In this document: positions 31,459 to 41,258 of the stretch, piece by piece
Layout of the letters: each line of letters begins with the position of its first letter
How positions within the stretch are numbered: the first letter of the stretch is position 1
Origin: Phytopseudomonas argentinensis
GTDB taxonomy: Bacteria; Pseudomonadota; Gammaproteobacteria; Pseudomonadales; Pseudomonadaceae
DNA: 64,000 nt
Direction: 5' to 3'
Assembly: GCF_900113905.1 (NCBI RefSeq)
Contig: NZ_FORC01000002.1
Location: 480,487-544,486 of the forward strand
Program-made: the position numbers and the translations under genes
The notes under the pieces: model-generated
Database searches by the model: none
Seen by the model: only the letters and a program-made list of their open reading frames with translations
Told to the model about the DNA's origin: nothing

Positions 31459-32952
31459 ATGACCACCATGACTCGCCAGGATTGGGAGCAGCGCTACCAG
31501 AGCCTGCGCATCGAGGGCCGGGCCTTTATCGACGGCAGCTACCGCGATGCCGTGGGCGGCGCGACCTTCGACAGCATCAGCCCGGTGGACGGGCGCCAGC
31601 TGGCCAGTGTGGCCAGTTGCATGGCCGAGGATGCCGAGCTTGCCGTCAAGGCCGCTCGCGCGGTTTGCGAGCGTGGCGATTGGGCCAGGCTCGCCCCGGC
31701 ACAACGCAAGCGCGTGCTGATCGCCTTCGCCGACAAGTTGCTGGCCAATACCGAGGAGCTGGCCCTGCTGGAAACTCTCGACATGGGCAAGCCGATCGGC
31801 GATTCGCTGAGCATCGACGTACCGGCGGCGGCCAACGCCATCCGCTGGAGCGCCGAGGCGATCGACAAGCTGTATGACGAGGTGGCGCCCACGCCCCACG
31901 ACCAGCTAGGTCTGGTGACCCGCGAAGCGGTCGGCGTGGTGGCGGCCATCGTGCCGTGGAACTTCCCGCTGCTGATGTCCAGCTGGAAGCTCGGTCCGGC
32001 TTTGGCGACCGGCAACTCGGTGATCCTCAAGCCGTCCGAGAAATCGCCGCTGACCGCCATCCGCGTCGCCCAGTTGGCGCTGGAAGCCGGTATCCCGGCT
32101 GGCGTGTTCAACGTGCTGCCCGGCTACGGCCACACCGTGGGCAAGGCCCTGGCCCTGCACATGGACGTCGACACCATCGTGTTCACCGGCTCCACCAAAA
32201 TCGCCAAGCAACTGATGATCTATTCCGGTGAGTCGAACATGAAGCGCGTTTGGCTGGAGGCCGGCGGCAAGAGCCCGAACATCGTCTTTGCCGATGCCCC
32301 GGATCTGCAGGCCGCCGCCGATGCAGCCGCCACGGCCATCGCCTTCAACCAGGGCGAAGTGTGCGTCGCCGGTTCGCGCCTGCTGGTGGAAAGCTCGATC
32401 AAGGAGCGCTTCCTGCCCATGGTGGTCGAGGCGCTGCAGAAGTGGAAACCCGGTCATGCCCTGGAGCCGGACACCCGTGTCGGCGCGCTGGTCGATGACG
32501 GCCACCTGGCCACCGTGCTCGGCTTCATCGAGTCCGGTCGCGAGGAGGGGGCAGAGGTTCTCACCGGCGGTGAGCGCGCGCTGCAGGAAACCGGCGGCAG
32601 CTACGTGCAGCCGACCATCTTCGCGGGTGTGAACAACGCCATGCGCATCGCCCGTGAGGAAATCTTCGGCCCGGTGCTGTCGGTGATCAGCTTTGACAGC
32701 GATGAAGAAGCCATCCGCATCGCCAACGACACGCCCTACGGTCTGGCCGCTGCGGTGTGGACGCGCGACATTTCCCGCGCTCATCGCACTGCACGGGCGC
32801 TGCGCGCCGGCAGCGTATGGGTGAACCAGTACGACGGCGGCGACATGACCGCGCCGTTCGGCGGCTTCAAGCAATCGGGCAATGGCCGCGACAAGTCGCT
32901 GCATGCTTTCGATAAATACACCGAGCTGAAGGCCACCTGGATCAAGCTTTAA
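31459..32952 (+). CDS. puuC: Gamma-glutamyl-gamma-aminobutyraldehyde dehydrogenase (PuuC/KauB-like)
   Basis: A 497-residue aldehyde dehydrogenase oxidising the aldehyde made by the amine oxidase step. Active-site motifs: general base Glu in VWLEAGGKSPN, nucleophile Cys in NQGEVCVAGSR; NAD-binding FTGSTKIAKQ. The ATG at 31459 is spaced 8 bases from GGGAG and is preferred over GTG/ATG codons just upstream. A 202-bp gap with no gene follows. Confidence 0.9.
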   Translation: MTTMTRQDWEQRYQSLRIEGRAFIDGSYRDAVGGATFDSISPVDGRQLASVASCMAEDAELAVKAARAVCERGDWARLAPAQRKRVLIAFADKLLANTEELALLETLDMGKPIGDSLSIDVPAAANAIRWSAEAIDKLYDEVAPTPHDQLGLVTREAVGVVAAIVPWNFPLLMSSWKLGPALATGNSVILKPSEKSPLTAIRVAQLALEAGIPAGVFNVLPGYGHTVGKALALHMDVDTIVFTGSTKIAKQLMIYSGESNMKRVWLEAGGKSPNIVFADAPDLQAAADAAATAIAFNQGEVCVAGSRLLVESSIKERFLPMVVEALQKWKPGHALEPDTRVGALVDDGHLATVLGFIESGREEGAEVLTGGERALQETGGSYVQPTIFAGVNNAMRIAREEIFGPVLSVISFDSDEEAIRIANDTPYGLAAAVWTRDISRAHRTARALRAGSVWVNQYDGGDMTAPFGGFKQSGNGRDKSLHAFDKYTELKATWIKL

Positions 32953-33154
32953 GGGTAAAAACCGACCTGCTGCGCTTCGGCCCTGCGGCGTTAAGAACAG
33001 CCTGCGGATGCTCATGTACAACAGTACAGTCGCCCGCGACCCCGGTCGCTTCCTCATCTGTTTTTGCGGAGCCGCCTAGGCCTTGCATGGTTCTAGCTCG
33101 CTAGGTCTTGAAGGATTTGCCCCAAGGCGGAGCATTGGATTTAAGGAGTTTCAC

Positions 33155-34432
33155 ATGACTCAACACGTCGACAGTTACTACGCCGCCTCGCGCAACCCGC
33201 GGGTCGATTACCCAGCGCTCACGGATGTCGTCGAGACGGATGTGTGTGTCATCGGTGCCGGTTACACCGGTCTTTCCACCGCTCTGTTCCTGCTGGAAAA
33301 CGGGTTTCGCGTCACCGTGCTGGAAGCCGCCAAGGTCGGCTTTGGCGCCTCGGGACGCAACGGCGGGCAGATCGTCAACAGCTACAGCCGCGACATCGAC
33401 GTCATCGAAAAGCAGGTCGGCGCGCGTCAGGCCCAGTTGCTCGGCGAAATGGCATTCGAAGGCGGGCGCATCATCCGTGAGCGGGTCGCCAAGTACGGTA
33501 TCCAGTGCGACCTGAAAGACGGTGGCGTGTTCGCCGCCATCACCGGCAAGCAGCTGGGCCACCTCGAAGCCCAGAAGAAGCTGTGGGAGCGCTACGGCCA
33601 TACCCAGCTGGAACTGATGGACGAGCGCCGCATTCGCGAAGTGGTCGGCACCGATCGTTATGTCGGCGGCATGCTGGACATGAGCGGCGGTCATATCCAT
33701 CCGCTCAACCTGGCCCTGGGTGAAGCCGCGGCGGTGGCATCCCTGGGCGGCGCGATCTACGAGCAGAGCCCGGCCACGCGCATCGACCGCGGCCCGCAGC
33801 CGGTGGTGCACACACTGAACGGGCAGGTGAAGGCCAAGTTCGTGGTGGTTGCCGGCAACGCTTACCTCGGTGGCCTGGTGCCCGAACTGGCTAGCAAGTC
33901 GATGCCCTGCGGCACCCAGGTGATCGCCACCGAGCCGCTGAGCGATGAGCTGGCCCACAGCCTGCTGCCCCAGGACTACTGCGTGGAAGACTGCAACTAC
34001 CTGCTCGATTACTACCGCCTGACGGCCGACAAGCGCCTGATCTACGGCGGCGGTGTGGTCTACGGCGCCCGCGACCCGGCGGACATCGAAGCGATCATCC
34101 GGCCCAAGTTGCTCAAGACCTTCCCGCAGCTCAAGGACGTGAAGATCGATTACACCTGGACCGGCAACTTCCTGCTGACCCTGTCGCGCCTGCCCCAGGT
34201 CGGCCGTATCGGCGAGAACATCTACTACTCCCAGGGCTGCAGCGGCCACGGCGTGACCTACACGCACCTGGCCGGCAAGGTGCTGGCCGAGGCGCTGCGC
34301 GGCCAGGCCGAGCGTTTCGACGCCTTCGCCGGCCTGCCGCATTACCCGTTCCCGGGTGGGCAGCTGCTGCGCGTGCCGTTCACCGCCCTGGGTGCCGCCT
34401 ATTACCAGCTGCGTGACCGCCTGGGTTTCTGA
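33155..34432 (+). CDS. puuB: FAD-dependent amine oxidase, gamma-glutamylputrescine oxidase type
   Basis: A 425-residue DAO-family flavoenzyme. The FAD motif VCVIGAGYTGLSTALFLLENG is near residue 30 and ASGRNGGQIVNSYSRD follows. Predicted to oxidise gamma-glutamyl amines to aldehydes with release of ammonia. The start at 33155 has AAGGAG 8-9 bases upstream. It has its own leader space, so a separate promoter is possible. Confidence 0.9.
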   Translation: MTQHVDSYYAASRNPRVDYPALTDVVETDVCVIGAGYTGLSTALFLLENGFRVTVLEAAKVGFGASGRNGGQIVNSYSRDIDVIEKQVGARQAQLLGEMAFEGGRIIRERVAKYGIQCDLKDGGVFAAITGKQLGHLEAQKKLWERYGHTQLELMDERRIREVVGTDRYVGGMLDMSGGHIHPLNLALGEAAAVASLGGAIYEQSPATRIDRGPQPVVHTLNGQVKAKFVVVAGNAYLGGLVPELASKSMPCGTQVIATEPLSDELAHSLLPQDYCVEDCNYLLDYYRLTADKRLIYGGGVVYGARDPADIEAIIRPKLLKTFPQLKDVKIDYTWTGNFLLTLSRLPQVGRIGENIYYSQGCSGHGVTYTHLAGKVLAEALRGQAERFDAFAGLPHYPFPGGQLLRVPFTALGAAYYQLRDRLGF

Positions 34433-34483
34433 TGCTGCGCCTGCCGGCGTGCGCCGTCGGCAGGCTTTTCCGGAGAGAACACC

Positions 34484-35239
34484 ATGACCCGCATGCCCCT
34501 GATCGGCGTGACTGCCTGCCGGCAGCAACTCGGCAAATACGATTCGCACACGGTCGGCGACAAGTACGTCGAGGCGGCGGCCTACGCCGGCCTGCCGCTG
34601 GTGCTGCCGGCGCGCAGCACCCCGAGTGACCCGCAGCAGTTGCTCGAGCAACTCGACGGCATCTTGTTCACCGGCTCGCCGTCCAACGTCGAGCCGCGGC
34701 ATTACCAGGGCACGCCGAGCCTGGAAGGTACCCAGCACGACCCGAACCGTGATGCCAACACCTTGCCGCTGCTGCGCCTGGCCATCGACAAGGGCGTGCC
34801 GGTGTTCTGCATCTGCCGCGGCTTCCAGGAGCTCAACGTGACCCTGGGCGGCACCCTGCACCAGCGTGTGCAGGAACTGCCGGGCTTTATGGATCACCGT
34901 GAGCCGCAGCGCGAATCGGTGGCCGAGCAGTACGCGCCACAGCATGCGGTCAGCGTGCAGCCGGGCGGGGTATTCGAGCGTATCGGCCTGCCGGCGCAGT
35001 TCCAGGTCAACTCGCTGCACAGCCAGGGCATCGACCGACTGGCCGAGCGCCTGCTCGTCGAAGCGCTGGCGCCCGATGGGCTGGTGGAAGCCGTATCGAT
35101 TCCCGACTCAGCGGGCTTTCTGATCGGCGTGCAGTGGCACCCGGAGTGGCGCTTCGCCGAGAACCCCGAGTCGCTGAGGTTGTTCCAGGCGTTCCGTGAT
35201 GCCTGCCAGGCCTACGCGCAAGCACGCGACGCCCGCTGA
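34484..35239 (+). CDS. puuD: Gamma-glutamyl-gamma-aminobutyrate hydrolase (PuuD)
   Basis: A 251-residue class I glutaminase-like hydrolase that releases GABA and glutamate. The nucleophile elbow is FCICRGFQELN (second Cys), with His/Glu in GVQWHPEWRF. The RBS GGAGAG precedes the ATG. It closes the four-step chain PuuA-PuuB-PuuC-PuuD. No GABA transaminase (PuuE) gene is in the cluster. Confidence 0.93.
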   Translation: MTRMPLIGVTACRQQLGKYDSHTVGDKYVEAAAYAGLPLVLPARSTPSDPQQLLEQLDGILFTGSPSNVEPRHYQGTPSLEGTQHDPNRDANTLPLLRLAIDKGVPVFCICRGFQELNVTLGGTLHQRVQELPGFMDHREPQRESVAEQYAPQHAVSVQPGGVFERIGLPAQFQVNSLHSQGIDRLAERLLVEALAPDGLVEAVSIPDSAGFLIGVQWHPEWRFAENPESLRLFQAFRDACQAYAQARDAR

Positions 35240-35390
35240 ATCCGCCCTGAACCCGCTCGGGTTCGGGGTGCTCTGACCTGAACGGGTCGGGATCTCGCAA
35301 TGGCTCTGGGGTCGTCGACCGAAGGCCACAGGCTGCCTCGCAGGATCCTCACCACGTTCGGAAACAATTCCAAGACAATGGCAGAGACTT

Positions 35391-36944
35391 ATGAGTGATT
35401 ACACAGATGCGTCGGCATCGCATGTACAGGCAACGCCTGTCGCTGGCGCCGCCGCCGTGGTGTCCGGCAAGGGCCTGGCCCAGGGCAAGGTCGGTTTGCT
35501 GGCCTGCGTGGTGCTGGGCATCTCCACCATCGCACCGGTCTATACCCTGACCGGTGCATTGGGCCCGACGGTGCGCGAGGTTGGCGTGTACCTGCCGGCG
35601 GTCTTTATCGTCGGCTTTCTGCCGATGCTACTGGTGGCCCTGGGTTACCGCGAGCTGAATGCCGCGGAGCCGGATAGCGGCACTTCGTTCACCTGGTCAG
35701 CACGGGCGTTCGGGCCAATGATCGGCTGGATCGGCGGCTGGGGACTGGTCACCGCCACCACCATCGTGCTGTCCAACCTGGCGGGTATCGCGGTGGACTT
35801 CTTCTACCTGTTTCTCGCCCAATTGACCGGGCTGGATTGGCTGGCCGACCTGACTCGTAACCTGCTGGTCAACATCGTCACCTGCTGCGCCTTTATCGCC
35901 ATGGCGGTGTGGGTCTGCTGCCGGGGCATCGGCATGACCATGGGCCTGCAATACACCCTGGTAGCGCTGCAACTGGTTGTGCTGATCGGTTTCTCCATCG
36001 CCGCCTTCGCCGCTGCGCCGGACAGCTCGCCGGTGGTGTTCCACCCCGAGTGGTTCAACCCGTTCAATATCGATTCGTTCTCCGCGTTCGCGGCGGGCCT
36101 GTCGCTGTCGATCTTCATCTTCTGGGGTTGGGACGTGTGCCTGACCGTCAGTGAGGAGTCGGTGGGCAGCGAGAAGGTGCCGGGGCGCGCCGCGACCCTC
36201 ACCGTGCTGCTGATTCTCGCCCTGTACCTGTTCACCGCGGCGGCCACCCTGCAGTTCGCCGGCACCGGCGACAGCGGCCTGGGCCTGGGCAATGCGCAGA
36301 TCCAGGAAAACGTCTTCGCCCACCTGGCCGGCCCGGTGATGGGCCCGCTGGCGATCCTGATGTCCATCGCCGTGTTGGCCAGCACCGCGGCGTCGCTGCA
36401 ATCGACCTTCATTTCGCCGGCGCGCACGCTGCTCGCCATGGGCTACTACCGGGCGGTGCCCAAGCGCTTCGCCAGCGTGCACCCGCATTCGCAGACACCG
36501 CGCTACGCCACCATCGCCGCCGGCATCGCCACCGCGGTGTTCTACGTGACCATGCGTACGCTGAGCGAGAACGTGCTGGCCGACACCATCACCGCCCTGG
36601 GTATGATGATCTGCTTCTACTATGCGCTGACCGCTTTCGCCTGCGTCTGGTATTTCCGCCACAGCCTGTTCGACAGCGCGCGGCACTTCTTCATGCGCGG
36701 CCTGTGCCCACTGGTAGGAGCGGTGATGCTGTCGATCATCTTTTGGCAGACCACCCTGGACAGCATGTCGCCGGATTTCGGCAGCGGCTCGCACGTCGGT
36801 GGTCTTGGACTGGTGTTCGTGATCGCCGTGGTGATCCTGCTGCTGGGCCTGGTGCTGATGTTCATCGCCCGCTGGCAGGCGCCGGCGTTCTTCAGGGGCA
36901 ACACCCTGCAGAAGCAGATGAAGCCGGTAAAAGCAGAGCTGTAA
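35391..36944 (+). CDS. puuP: APC-family amine/amino-acid permease (PuuP-like)
   Basis: A 517-residue permease with about 12 membrane segments. The start of helix 1 (LACVVLGISTIAPVYTLTGALGPTVREVG) and SWGW-like region (FIFWGWDVCLTVSEES) fit the APC superfamily. Its place at the end of the catabolic cluster suggests it imports the amine substrate, probably putrescine. Confidence 0.88.
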   Translation: MSDYTDASASHVQATPVAGAAAVVSGKGLAQGKVGLLACVVLGISTIAPVYTLTGALGPTVREVGVYLPAVFIVGFLPMLLVALGYRELNAAEPDSGTSFTWSARAFGPMIGWIGGWGLVTATTIVLSNLAGIAVDFFYLFLAQLTGLDWLADLTRNLLVNIVTCCAFIAMAVWVCCRGIGMTMGLQYTLVALQLVVLIGFSIAAFAAAPDSSPVVFHPEWFNPFNIDSFSAFAAGLSLSIFIFWGWDVCLTVSEESVGSEKVPGRAATLTVLLILALYLFTAAATLQFAGTGDSGLGLGNAQIQENVFAHLAGPVMGPLAILMSIAVLASTAASLQSTFISPARTLLAMGYYRAVPKRFASVHPHSQTPRYATIAAGIATAVFYVTMRTLSENVLADTITALGMMICFYYALTAFACVWYFRHSLFDSARHFFMRGLCPLVGAVMLSIIFWQTTLDSMSPDFGSGSHVGGLGLVFVIAVVILLLGLVLMFIARWQAPAFFRGNTLQKQMKPVKAEL

Positions 36945-36955
36945 CGGCCAATCCG

Positions 36956-37021
36956 TAGCCCGGGTCGAGCGCAGCGACACCCGGGAGCCTCCTGGGTATC
37001 GCTGCGCTCAACGCCAGGCTA
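36956..37021. repeat. Large imperfect inverted repeat after puuP
   Basis: GAGCGCAGCGACACCCGGGAG faces the near complement ending in GGTATCGCTGCGCTC, agreeing at 19 of 21 bases, with flanks TAGCCCGGG and CCAGGCTA. It is a Pseudomonas-type intergenic palindrome, and shares GGTATCGCTGCG with the hairpin at 22310. Confidence 0.7.
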
Positions 37022-37032
37022 GCTGGTGTCAA

Positions 37033-37070
37033 AAACGACAAAGGGACGCCGAAGCGTCCCTTTGTCGTTT
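37033..37070. terminator. Strong bidirectional terminator between puuP and leuA
   Basis: A perfect 17-bp stem (AAACGACAAAGGGACGC and its complement) with loop CGAA, flanked by A's on the left and T's on the right. It sits between the convergent puuP and leuA stops and can serve both. Confidence 0.92.
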
Positions 37071-37085
37071 ATGCCAGGCTGTTTA

Positions 37086-38762
37086 TCAGGCGGCCTGGGT
37101 CTTTTCCTCGGCTTGTTTCACCGCACGGTTCAGGGCACTGAACAGGGCGCGGAAGCTCGCCGTGGTGATGTTTTCGTCGATACCGATACCGTGCAGAGGG
37201 CGCTGGCCGTCGAGACGAATCTCGATGTAGCAGGCGGCCTTGGCGTTGGCGCCGCCACCAATGGCGTGCTCATGGTAGTCCATCACCTCGACGGCGACCG
37301 GCAGGCTGGAGGCCAGGGCTTCCAGCGCGCCCTTGCCCGAACCGCTCCAGCGCTGTTCCTGGCCGTTGACCTGCACCTTGGCGTCGACGCGGCTTTCGCC
37401 GTTCTCCTCTTCCAGGCGATGGCCCTTCAGCTCATAGGGCGAGGTGGCCTGGAGGTATTCGCTGTCGAGCAACTTGTGGATCTGCGAGGCGGTCATCTCC
37501 AGGCCCAGGCGGTCGGTTTCCTTCTGCACCACCTGGCTGAACTCGATCTGCATGCGGCGCGGCAGGTTGATGCCGTATTCCTGCTCGAGCAGGAAGGTGA
37601 TGCCGCCCTTGCCGGACTGGCTGTTGACGCGGATCACCGCCTCGTAGTCGCGGCCGATGTCGGCCGGGTCGATCGGCAGGTAGGGCACTTCCCACAGGCT
37701 GCCTTCCTGCTGCTGGGCGAAGCCCTTGCGGATGGCGTCCTGGTGGGAGCCGGAGAAGGCGGTATGCACCAGGTCGCCCACATACGGGTGGCGCGGGTGC
37801 ACCGGAAGCTGGTTGCAGTCCTCGACCACCTTGCGCACCGCGTCGATGTCGGAGAAGTCCAGCTGCGGGTTGACGCCCTGGGTGTAGAGGTTCAGCGCCA
37901 GGGTCACCAGGCAGACGTTGCCGGTGCGCTCGCCGTTGCCGAACAGGCAGCCTTCGACGCGATCGGCGCCGGCCATTACCGCCAGCTCGGAGGCCGCCAC
38001 GCCGGTGCCACGGTCGTTATGGGTGTGCACGCTGATCAGCACGCTGTCGCGCTTGTTCACGTGGCGGCCGAACCACTCGATCTGGTCGGCGTAGTTGTTT
38101 GGCGTGGCGCACTCGATGGTGGCCGGCAGATTGAGGATCAGCGGGTTGGCCGGGGTCGGCTGGAACACCTCGATCACCGCGTTGCACACCTCGACGGCGA
38201 AGTCGATCTCGGTGCTGCTGAACACTTCCGGCGAATACTCGAAGCCCCACTGGGTTTCCGGTGCGGCAGCGGCCAGGCGCTTGATGGTGCTGCCGGCCGC
38301 CACGGCGATGGCCTTGACGCCGGCCTTGTCCTGGTTGAAGACGATCTTGCGGAAGCTCGGTGCGCAGGCGTTGTAGTAGTGGACGATGGCCTTCTTGGCG
38401 CCCTTGAGGGACTCGAAGGTGCGCTCGATAAGGTCGTCACGGGCCTGGGTCAGCACCTGGATGGTCACGTCGTCCGGAATATGGCCACCTTCGATCAACT
38501 CACGCACGAAGTCGAAGTCGGTCTGCGAAGCGGACGGGAAGCCCACTTCGATTTCCTTCAGGCCGACCTGCACCAGGCACTTGAAGAAGCGCATTTTCTT
38601 CTCGGCGTCCATCGGCTCGATCAGCGACTGGTTGCCGTCACGCAGATCGGTGGACAGCCAGATCGGCGCCTTGTCGATGATCTTGTCTGGCCAGGTGCGA
38701 TCCGGAATCTGAATCCGGGTGAACGGGCGGTACTTCTGCGACGGGTCTTTGAGCATGCTCAT
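37086..38762 (-). CDS. leuA: 2-isopropylmalate synthase
   Basis: Condenses 2-ketoisovalerate with acetyl-CoA, the first committed step of leucine synthesis (cytosol). It is the 558-residue type of LeuA: TIM barrel ([19 protein letters not shown] with the metal-binding Asp; [16 protein letters not shown] with metal-binding His pair) and a C-terminal regulatory domain (about 430-558) for leucine feedback. The gene is preceded by a 24-codon leader ORF rich in Leu, 83 bp upstream, suggesting attenuation. Confidence 0.97.
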   Translation of the reverse strand: MSMLKDPSQKYRPFTRIQIPDRTWPDKIIDKAPIWLSTDLRDGNQSLIEPMDAEKKMRFFKCLVQVGLKEIEVGFPSASQTDFDFVRELIEGGHIPDDVTIQVLTQARDDLIERTFESLKGAKKAIVHYYNACAPSFRKIVFNQDKAGVKAIAVAAGSTIKRLAAAAPETQWGFEYSPEVFSSTEIDFAVEVCNAVIEVFQPTPANPLILNLPATIECATPNNYADQIEWFGRHVNKRDSVLISVHTHNDRGTGVAASELAVMAGADRVEGCLFGNGERTGNVCLVTLALNLYTQGVNPQLDFSDIDAVRKVVEDCNQLPVHPRHPYVGDLVHTAFSGSHQDAIRKGFAQQQEGSLWEVPYLPIDPADIGRDYEAVIRVNSQSGKGGITFLLEQEYGINLPRRMQIEFSQVVQKETDRLGLEMTASQIHKLLDSEYLQATSPYELKGHRLEEENGESRVDAKVQVNGQEQRWSGSGKGALEALASSLPVAVEVMDYHEHAIGGGANAKAACYIEIRLDGQRPLHGIGIDENITTASFRALFSALNRAVKQAEEKTQAA

Positions 38763-38845
38763 GAATCAATCCTGAAGGCGAGGGCCAGCGTGGGCCGTGC
38801 TGAATAACAAGAGAAAACGAAAGACGAGAAGGGGGCCGGCAGACC

Positions 38846-38920
38846 CTAGCGCAGTCGCTGAGCGACCAGGCAAAGATTGGCGTGTTGCCGAAGGAGGATG
38901 AGGGTCTTGGAGATAGTCAT
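38846..38920 (-). CDS. Candidate leuA leader peptide (24 codons)
   Basis: An ATG at 38920 with a GAGG RBS opens a 24-codon frame ending in TAG. It begins MTISKTLILLRQ and has Leu at 7, 9, 10, 16, 18 and 23, plus Ile8. The first four Leu codons are CTC, CTC, CTT and CTT, uncommon in GC-rich Pseudomonas, which use CTG. Downstream, a short stem GGGTC/GGCCC (38846-38833) precedes a T-rich stretch before leuA. This is the layout of a transcription-attenuation leader. No homologue was checked. Confidence 0.6.
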   Translation of the reverse strand: MTISKTLILLRQHANLCLVAQRLR

Positions 38921-38976
38921 GGCCTCAACCCTAACCACTGGGGGTAAAGCTGGCAAGCCTGTCTTTGAAATTGGTG

Positions 38977-39007
38977 AAAACCACCAAGGCTGGAGCTTTG
39001 GTGGTTT
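38977..39007 (-). terminator. Rho-independent terminator of the MscS-type gene
   Basis: On the minus strand AAACCACCAA, a 10-base loop, then TTGGTGGTTTT: a 10-bp stem followed by T's, starting about 24 bases after the channel gene stop. Confidence 0.75.
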
Positions 39008-39030
39008 ATTATTGCTGGTTAATAGGTTTT

Positions 39031-40311
39031 TTAGCCTGGAAGTTGCGCGGTGCTGTCGGCTCGCGCCACCGCGTGCAGATTGGGGCGCAACTCGCGCATG
39101 TCCGCGCCGCTCGGGTGCTGGAACACTCGCAGACCGAATTCCGGCAGGATCGCCAGCAGATGATCGAAGATGTCCGACTGGTAACCCTCGTACGGCACCC
39201 AGGCCACGGTATTGGTAAAGCAGTACAGCTCCAGCGGCAGGCCGTCGGCCGTCGGCTGCAGCTGGCGTACGATCTGGGTCATGTTCTGGTTGATGCCCGG
39301 GTGCTGGCGCAGGTAATGCTCGACGTAGGCGCGGAAGGTACCGAGGTTGGTGACCCGGCGGGTATTGGCCGGTTCCTGGGCGGCATCGGCCAGTTCGGCG
39401 TTCCAGCTCAGCAGCTCGCTCTGCTTGTTGCTCAGGTACTGGCCGAGCAGCAGGAAGCGTTGCAGGCGGGCGATCTCATCCGGGCTCAGAAAGCGCACGC
39501 TGGTCTGGTCCAGGTAGATCGCCCGCTTGATGCGGCGGCCGCCGGATTCCTGCATGCCGCGATAATTCTTGAACGGGTCGCTGATCAGGCGTTTGGTAGG
39601 AATGGTGGTGATGGTCTTGTCCCAGTTCTGCACCTTGACGGTATGCAGGGCGATATCGATGACATCACCGTCGGCATTGAGCTGTGGCATCTCGATCCAG
39701 TCACCGACGCGCACGATATCGCTGGACGAGATCTGCACGCTGGCCACCAGCGACAGTAGGGTGTCCTGGAAAATCAGCATCAGCACCGCGGCCATGGCAC
39801 CGAGGCCGGAAAGCAGGATCAACGGCGAGCGATCGATCAGCGTGGCGATCATCAGGATCGTGGCGATGGCGTAGATGACGATGGTCACCACCTGGATGTA
39901 GCCCTTGATGGGTTTCAGGTGCGCATTCGGGCGACGCTGGTAGAAGGCGTTGACCAGGTTCAGCACGCCGCCGATGGCCAGAGCAATGGTGAGGATGATG
40001 AAGGCGCTGCAGACATTCTCCACCACCGTGACTACGGCCGCCGGCAAGTGCGGAATCACCTTGATGCCGCTGGCCAGGATCAGCGCCGGCACGATGTTGG
40101 CCAGGCGGCGCACCACGTGAGAGTCGGCCAATGCCTTGTCCTGACCCATGGCGGTGGAGCGCAGCGCTCGGTACAGGCCGCGCACCAGGATGCGCTTGAC
40201 GATCCAGTTGGCCAGCCAGGCACCGGCGAGCAGCAGGCACAGGCTGATCAGGGTATGCAGTTCGGGGTATTGCTGCAGCCACGCGAGTGTGGCCTGGTAG
40301 TGTTCTTTCAT
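39031..40311 (-). CDS. Mechanosensitive ion channel, MscS family (YbdG-like)
   Basis: A 426-residue inner-membrane channel releasing solutes on membrane tension. About five N-terminal hydrophobic segments precede the pore-lining helix and the beta domain (GLGAMAAVLMLIFQDTLLSLVASVQI, DIVRVGDWIEMPQLNADGDVIDI, TTIPTKRLIS). Long C-terminal domain (about 290-426) matches the YbdG/MscM group rather than small MscS (286 residues). Confidence 0.9.
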   Translation of the reverse strand: MKEHYQATLAWLQQYPELHTLISLCLLLAGAWLANWIVKRILVRGLYRALRSTAMGQDKALADSHVVRRLANIVPALILASGIKVIPHLPAAVVTVVENVCSAFIILTIALAIGGVLNLVNAFYQRRPNAHLKPIKGYIQVVTIVIYAIATILMIATLIDRSPLILLSGLGAMAAVLMLIFQDTLLSLVASVQISSSDIVRVGDWIEMPQLNADGDVIDIALHTVKVQNWDKTITTIPTKRLISDPFKNYRGMQESGGRRIKRAIYLDQTSVRFLSPDEIARLQRFLLLGQYLSNKQSELLSWNAELADAAQEPANTRRVTNLGTFRAYVEHYLRQHPGINQNMTQIVRQLQPTADGLPLELYCFTNTVAWVPYEGYQSDIFDHLLAILPEFGLRVFQHPSGADMRELRPNLHAVARADSTAQLPG

Positions 40312-40490
40312 CGCATCTCTCGCTGGTTCATGACCGCCATCGTCGCCGCGCCGGGCGATGGGGCGCGTACCTTAGCAAACCCAGGTTGCTGGCGGACATC
40401 TGCGCATCTCTGGTAACCATTGCTCGGTTGATGCGCAGGTTTCCAGCAGTGCTCGGTAACGGCCGCCAATGCACGATGCCGATCACCGCC

Positions 40491-41159
40491 TCACTTGGCG
40501 TAAGCGTACTCGCCGCCTTTTTCCAGCGCGCGCCGGTAGGCGGGGCGGGCGTGGATGCGTTCGAGAAAGGCGCTCAGGCGCGGGCGGCTGGCGTCCAGGC
40601 CGGCGCGAGCGGCGGCAGCTTCGAGCGGAAAGCTGATCTGGATATCGGCGGCGCTGAACTGTTCACCGGCGAACCAGGTGCTCTTGCCCAGCTCGCTTTC
40701 CAGGTAGTCCAGGTGCAGCTTGAGTTGCGGGGTGACGAAGCTGTTCTTGACCTTTCGGGCGATGCCCCGGGCGACGGGTTTGATGAAGAATGGCATCGGG
40801 CTGCTTTCCAGCTTGTCGAACACCAGCTTGAGCAGCAGCGGCGGCATGGCCGAGCCCTCGGCGTAGTGCAGCCAGTAATTGCAGCGCAGGCGCTCGGGGC
40901 TATCGGCAGGGGGCAGCAGGTGCGGGCCGTAGCGGTTGGCGAGGTAGTCGATGATGGCGCCTGACTCGGCCAGCGTAAGGTCGCCGTCGGTGACCACCGG
41001 TGACTTGCCCAGCGGGTGCACGGCGCGCAGCTCCGGCGGCGCGAGCATGGTCTTGGGGTCACGCTCGTAGCGCTTGATCTGGTACTCGACGCCCAGCTCT
41101 TCGAGCAGCCAGAGGATGCGCTGCGAGCGCGAGTTGTTCAGGTGATGGACGGTGATCAT
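40491..41159 (-). CDS. Glutathione S-transferase family protein
   Basis: A 222-residue GST. N-terminal thioredoxin-like domain (MITVHHLNNSRSQRILWLLEELGVEY, then KSPVVTDGDLTLAESGAIIDYL with the glutathione-binding PVV and ESGAI motifs) and helical C-terminal domain. The conserved Ser in NSRSQ is the probable activating residue. Chosen start 41159; a TTG lies one codon upstream. Substrate unknown. Confidence 0.92.
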   Translation of the reverse strand: MITVHHLNNSRSQRILWLLEELGVEYQIKRYERDPKTMLAPPELRAVHPLGKSPVVTDGDLTLAESGAIIDYLANRYGPHLLPPADSPERLRCNYWLHYAEGSAMPPLLLKLVFDKLESSPMPFFIKPVARGIARKVKNSFVTPQLKLHLDYLESELGKSTWFAGEQFSAADIQISFPLEAAAARAGLDASRPRLSAFLERIHARPAYRRALEKGGEYAYAK

Positions 41160-41258
41160 CAAAGCCCCCAGAGGTAGGTTGAGCAGTCGTCCTGTACAGC
41201 GTTGATTCAGGTCGATGCGCGGGTAACCCTCAGCTTATACGCGATCCGCGCCGAGCCG

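Noticed and set aside
29910..31469. Upstream extension of the LysR frame across puuA
   Set aside because: The extended reading is the antisense of puuA; the HTH begins within the first residues after the ATG at 29906.
33003..33120. Possible small gene or RNA in the 202-bp gap before puuB
   Set aside because: It holds a short GTACAACAGTAC palindrome and no supported frame; it looks like ordinary intergenic repeat material.
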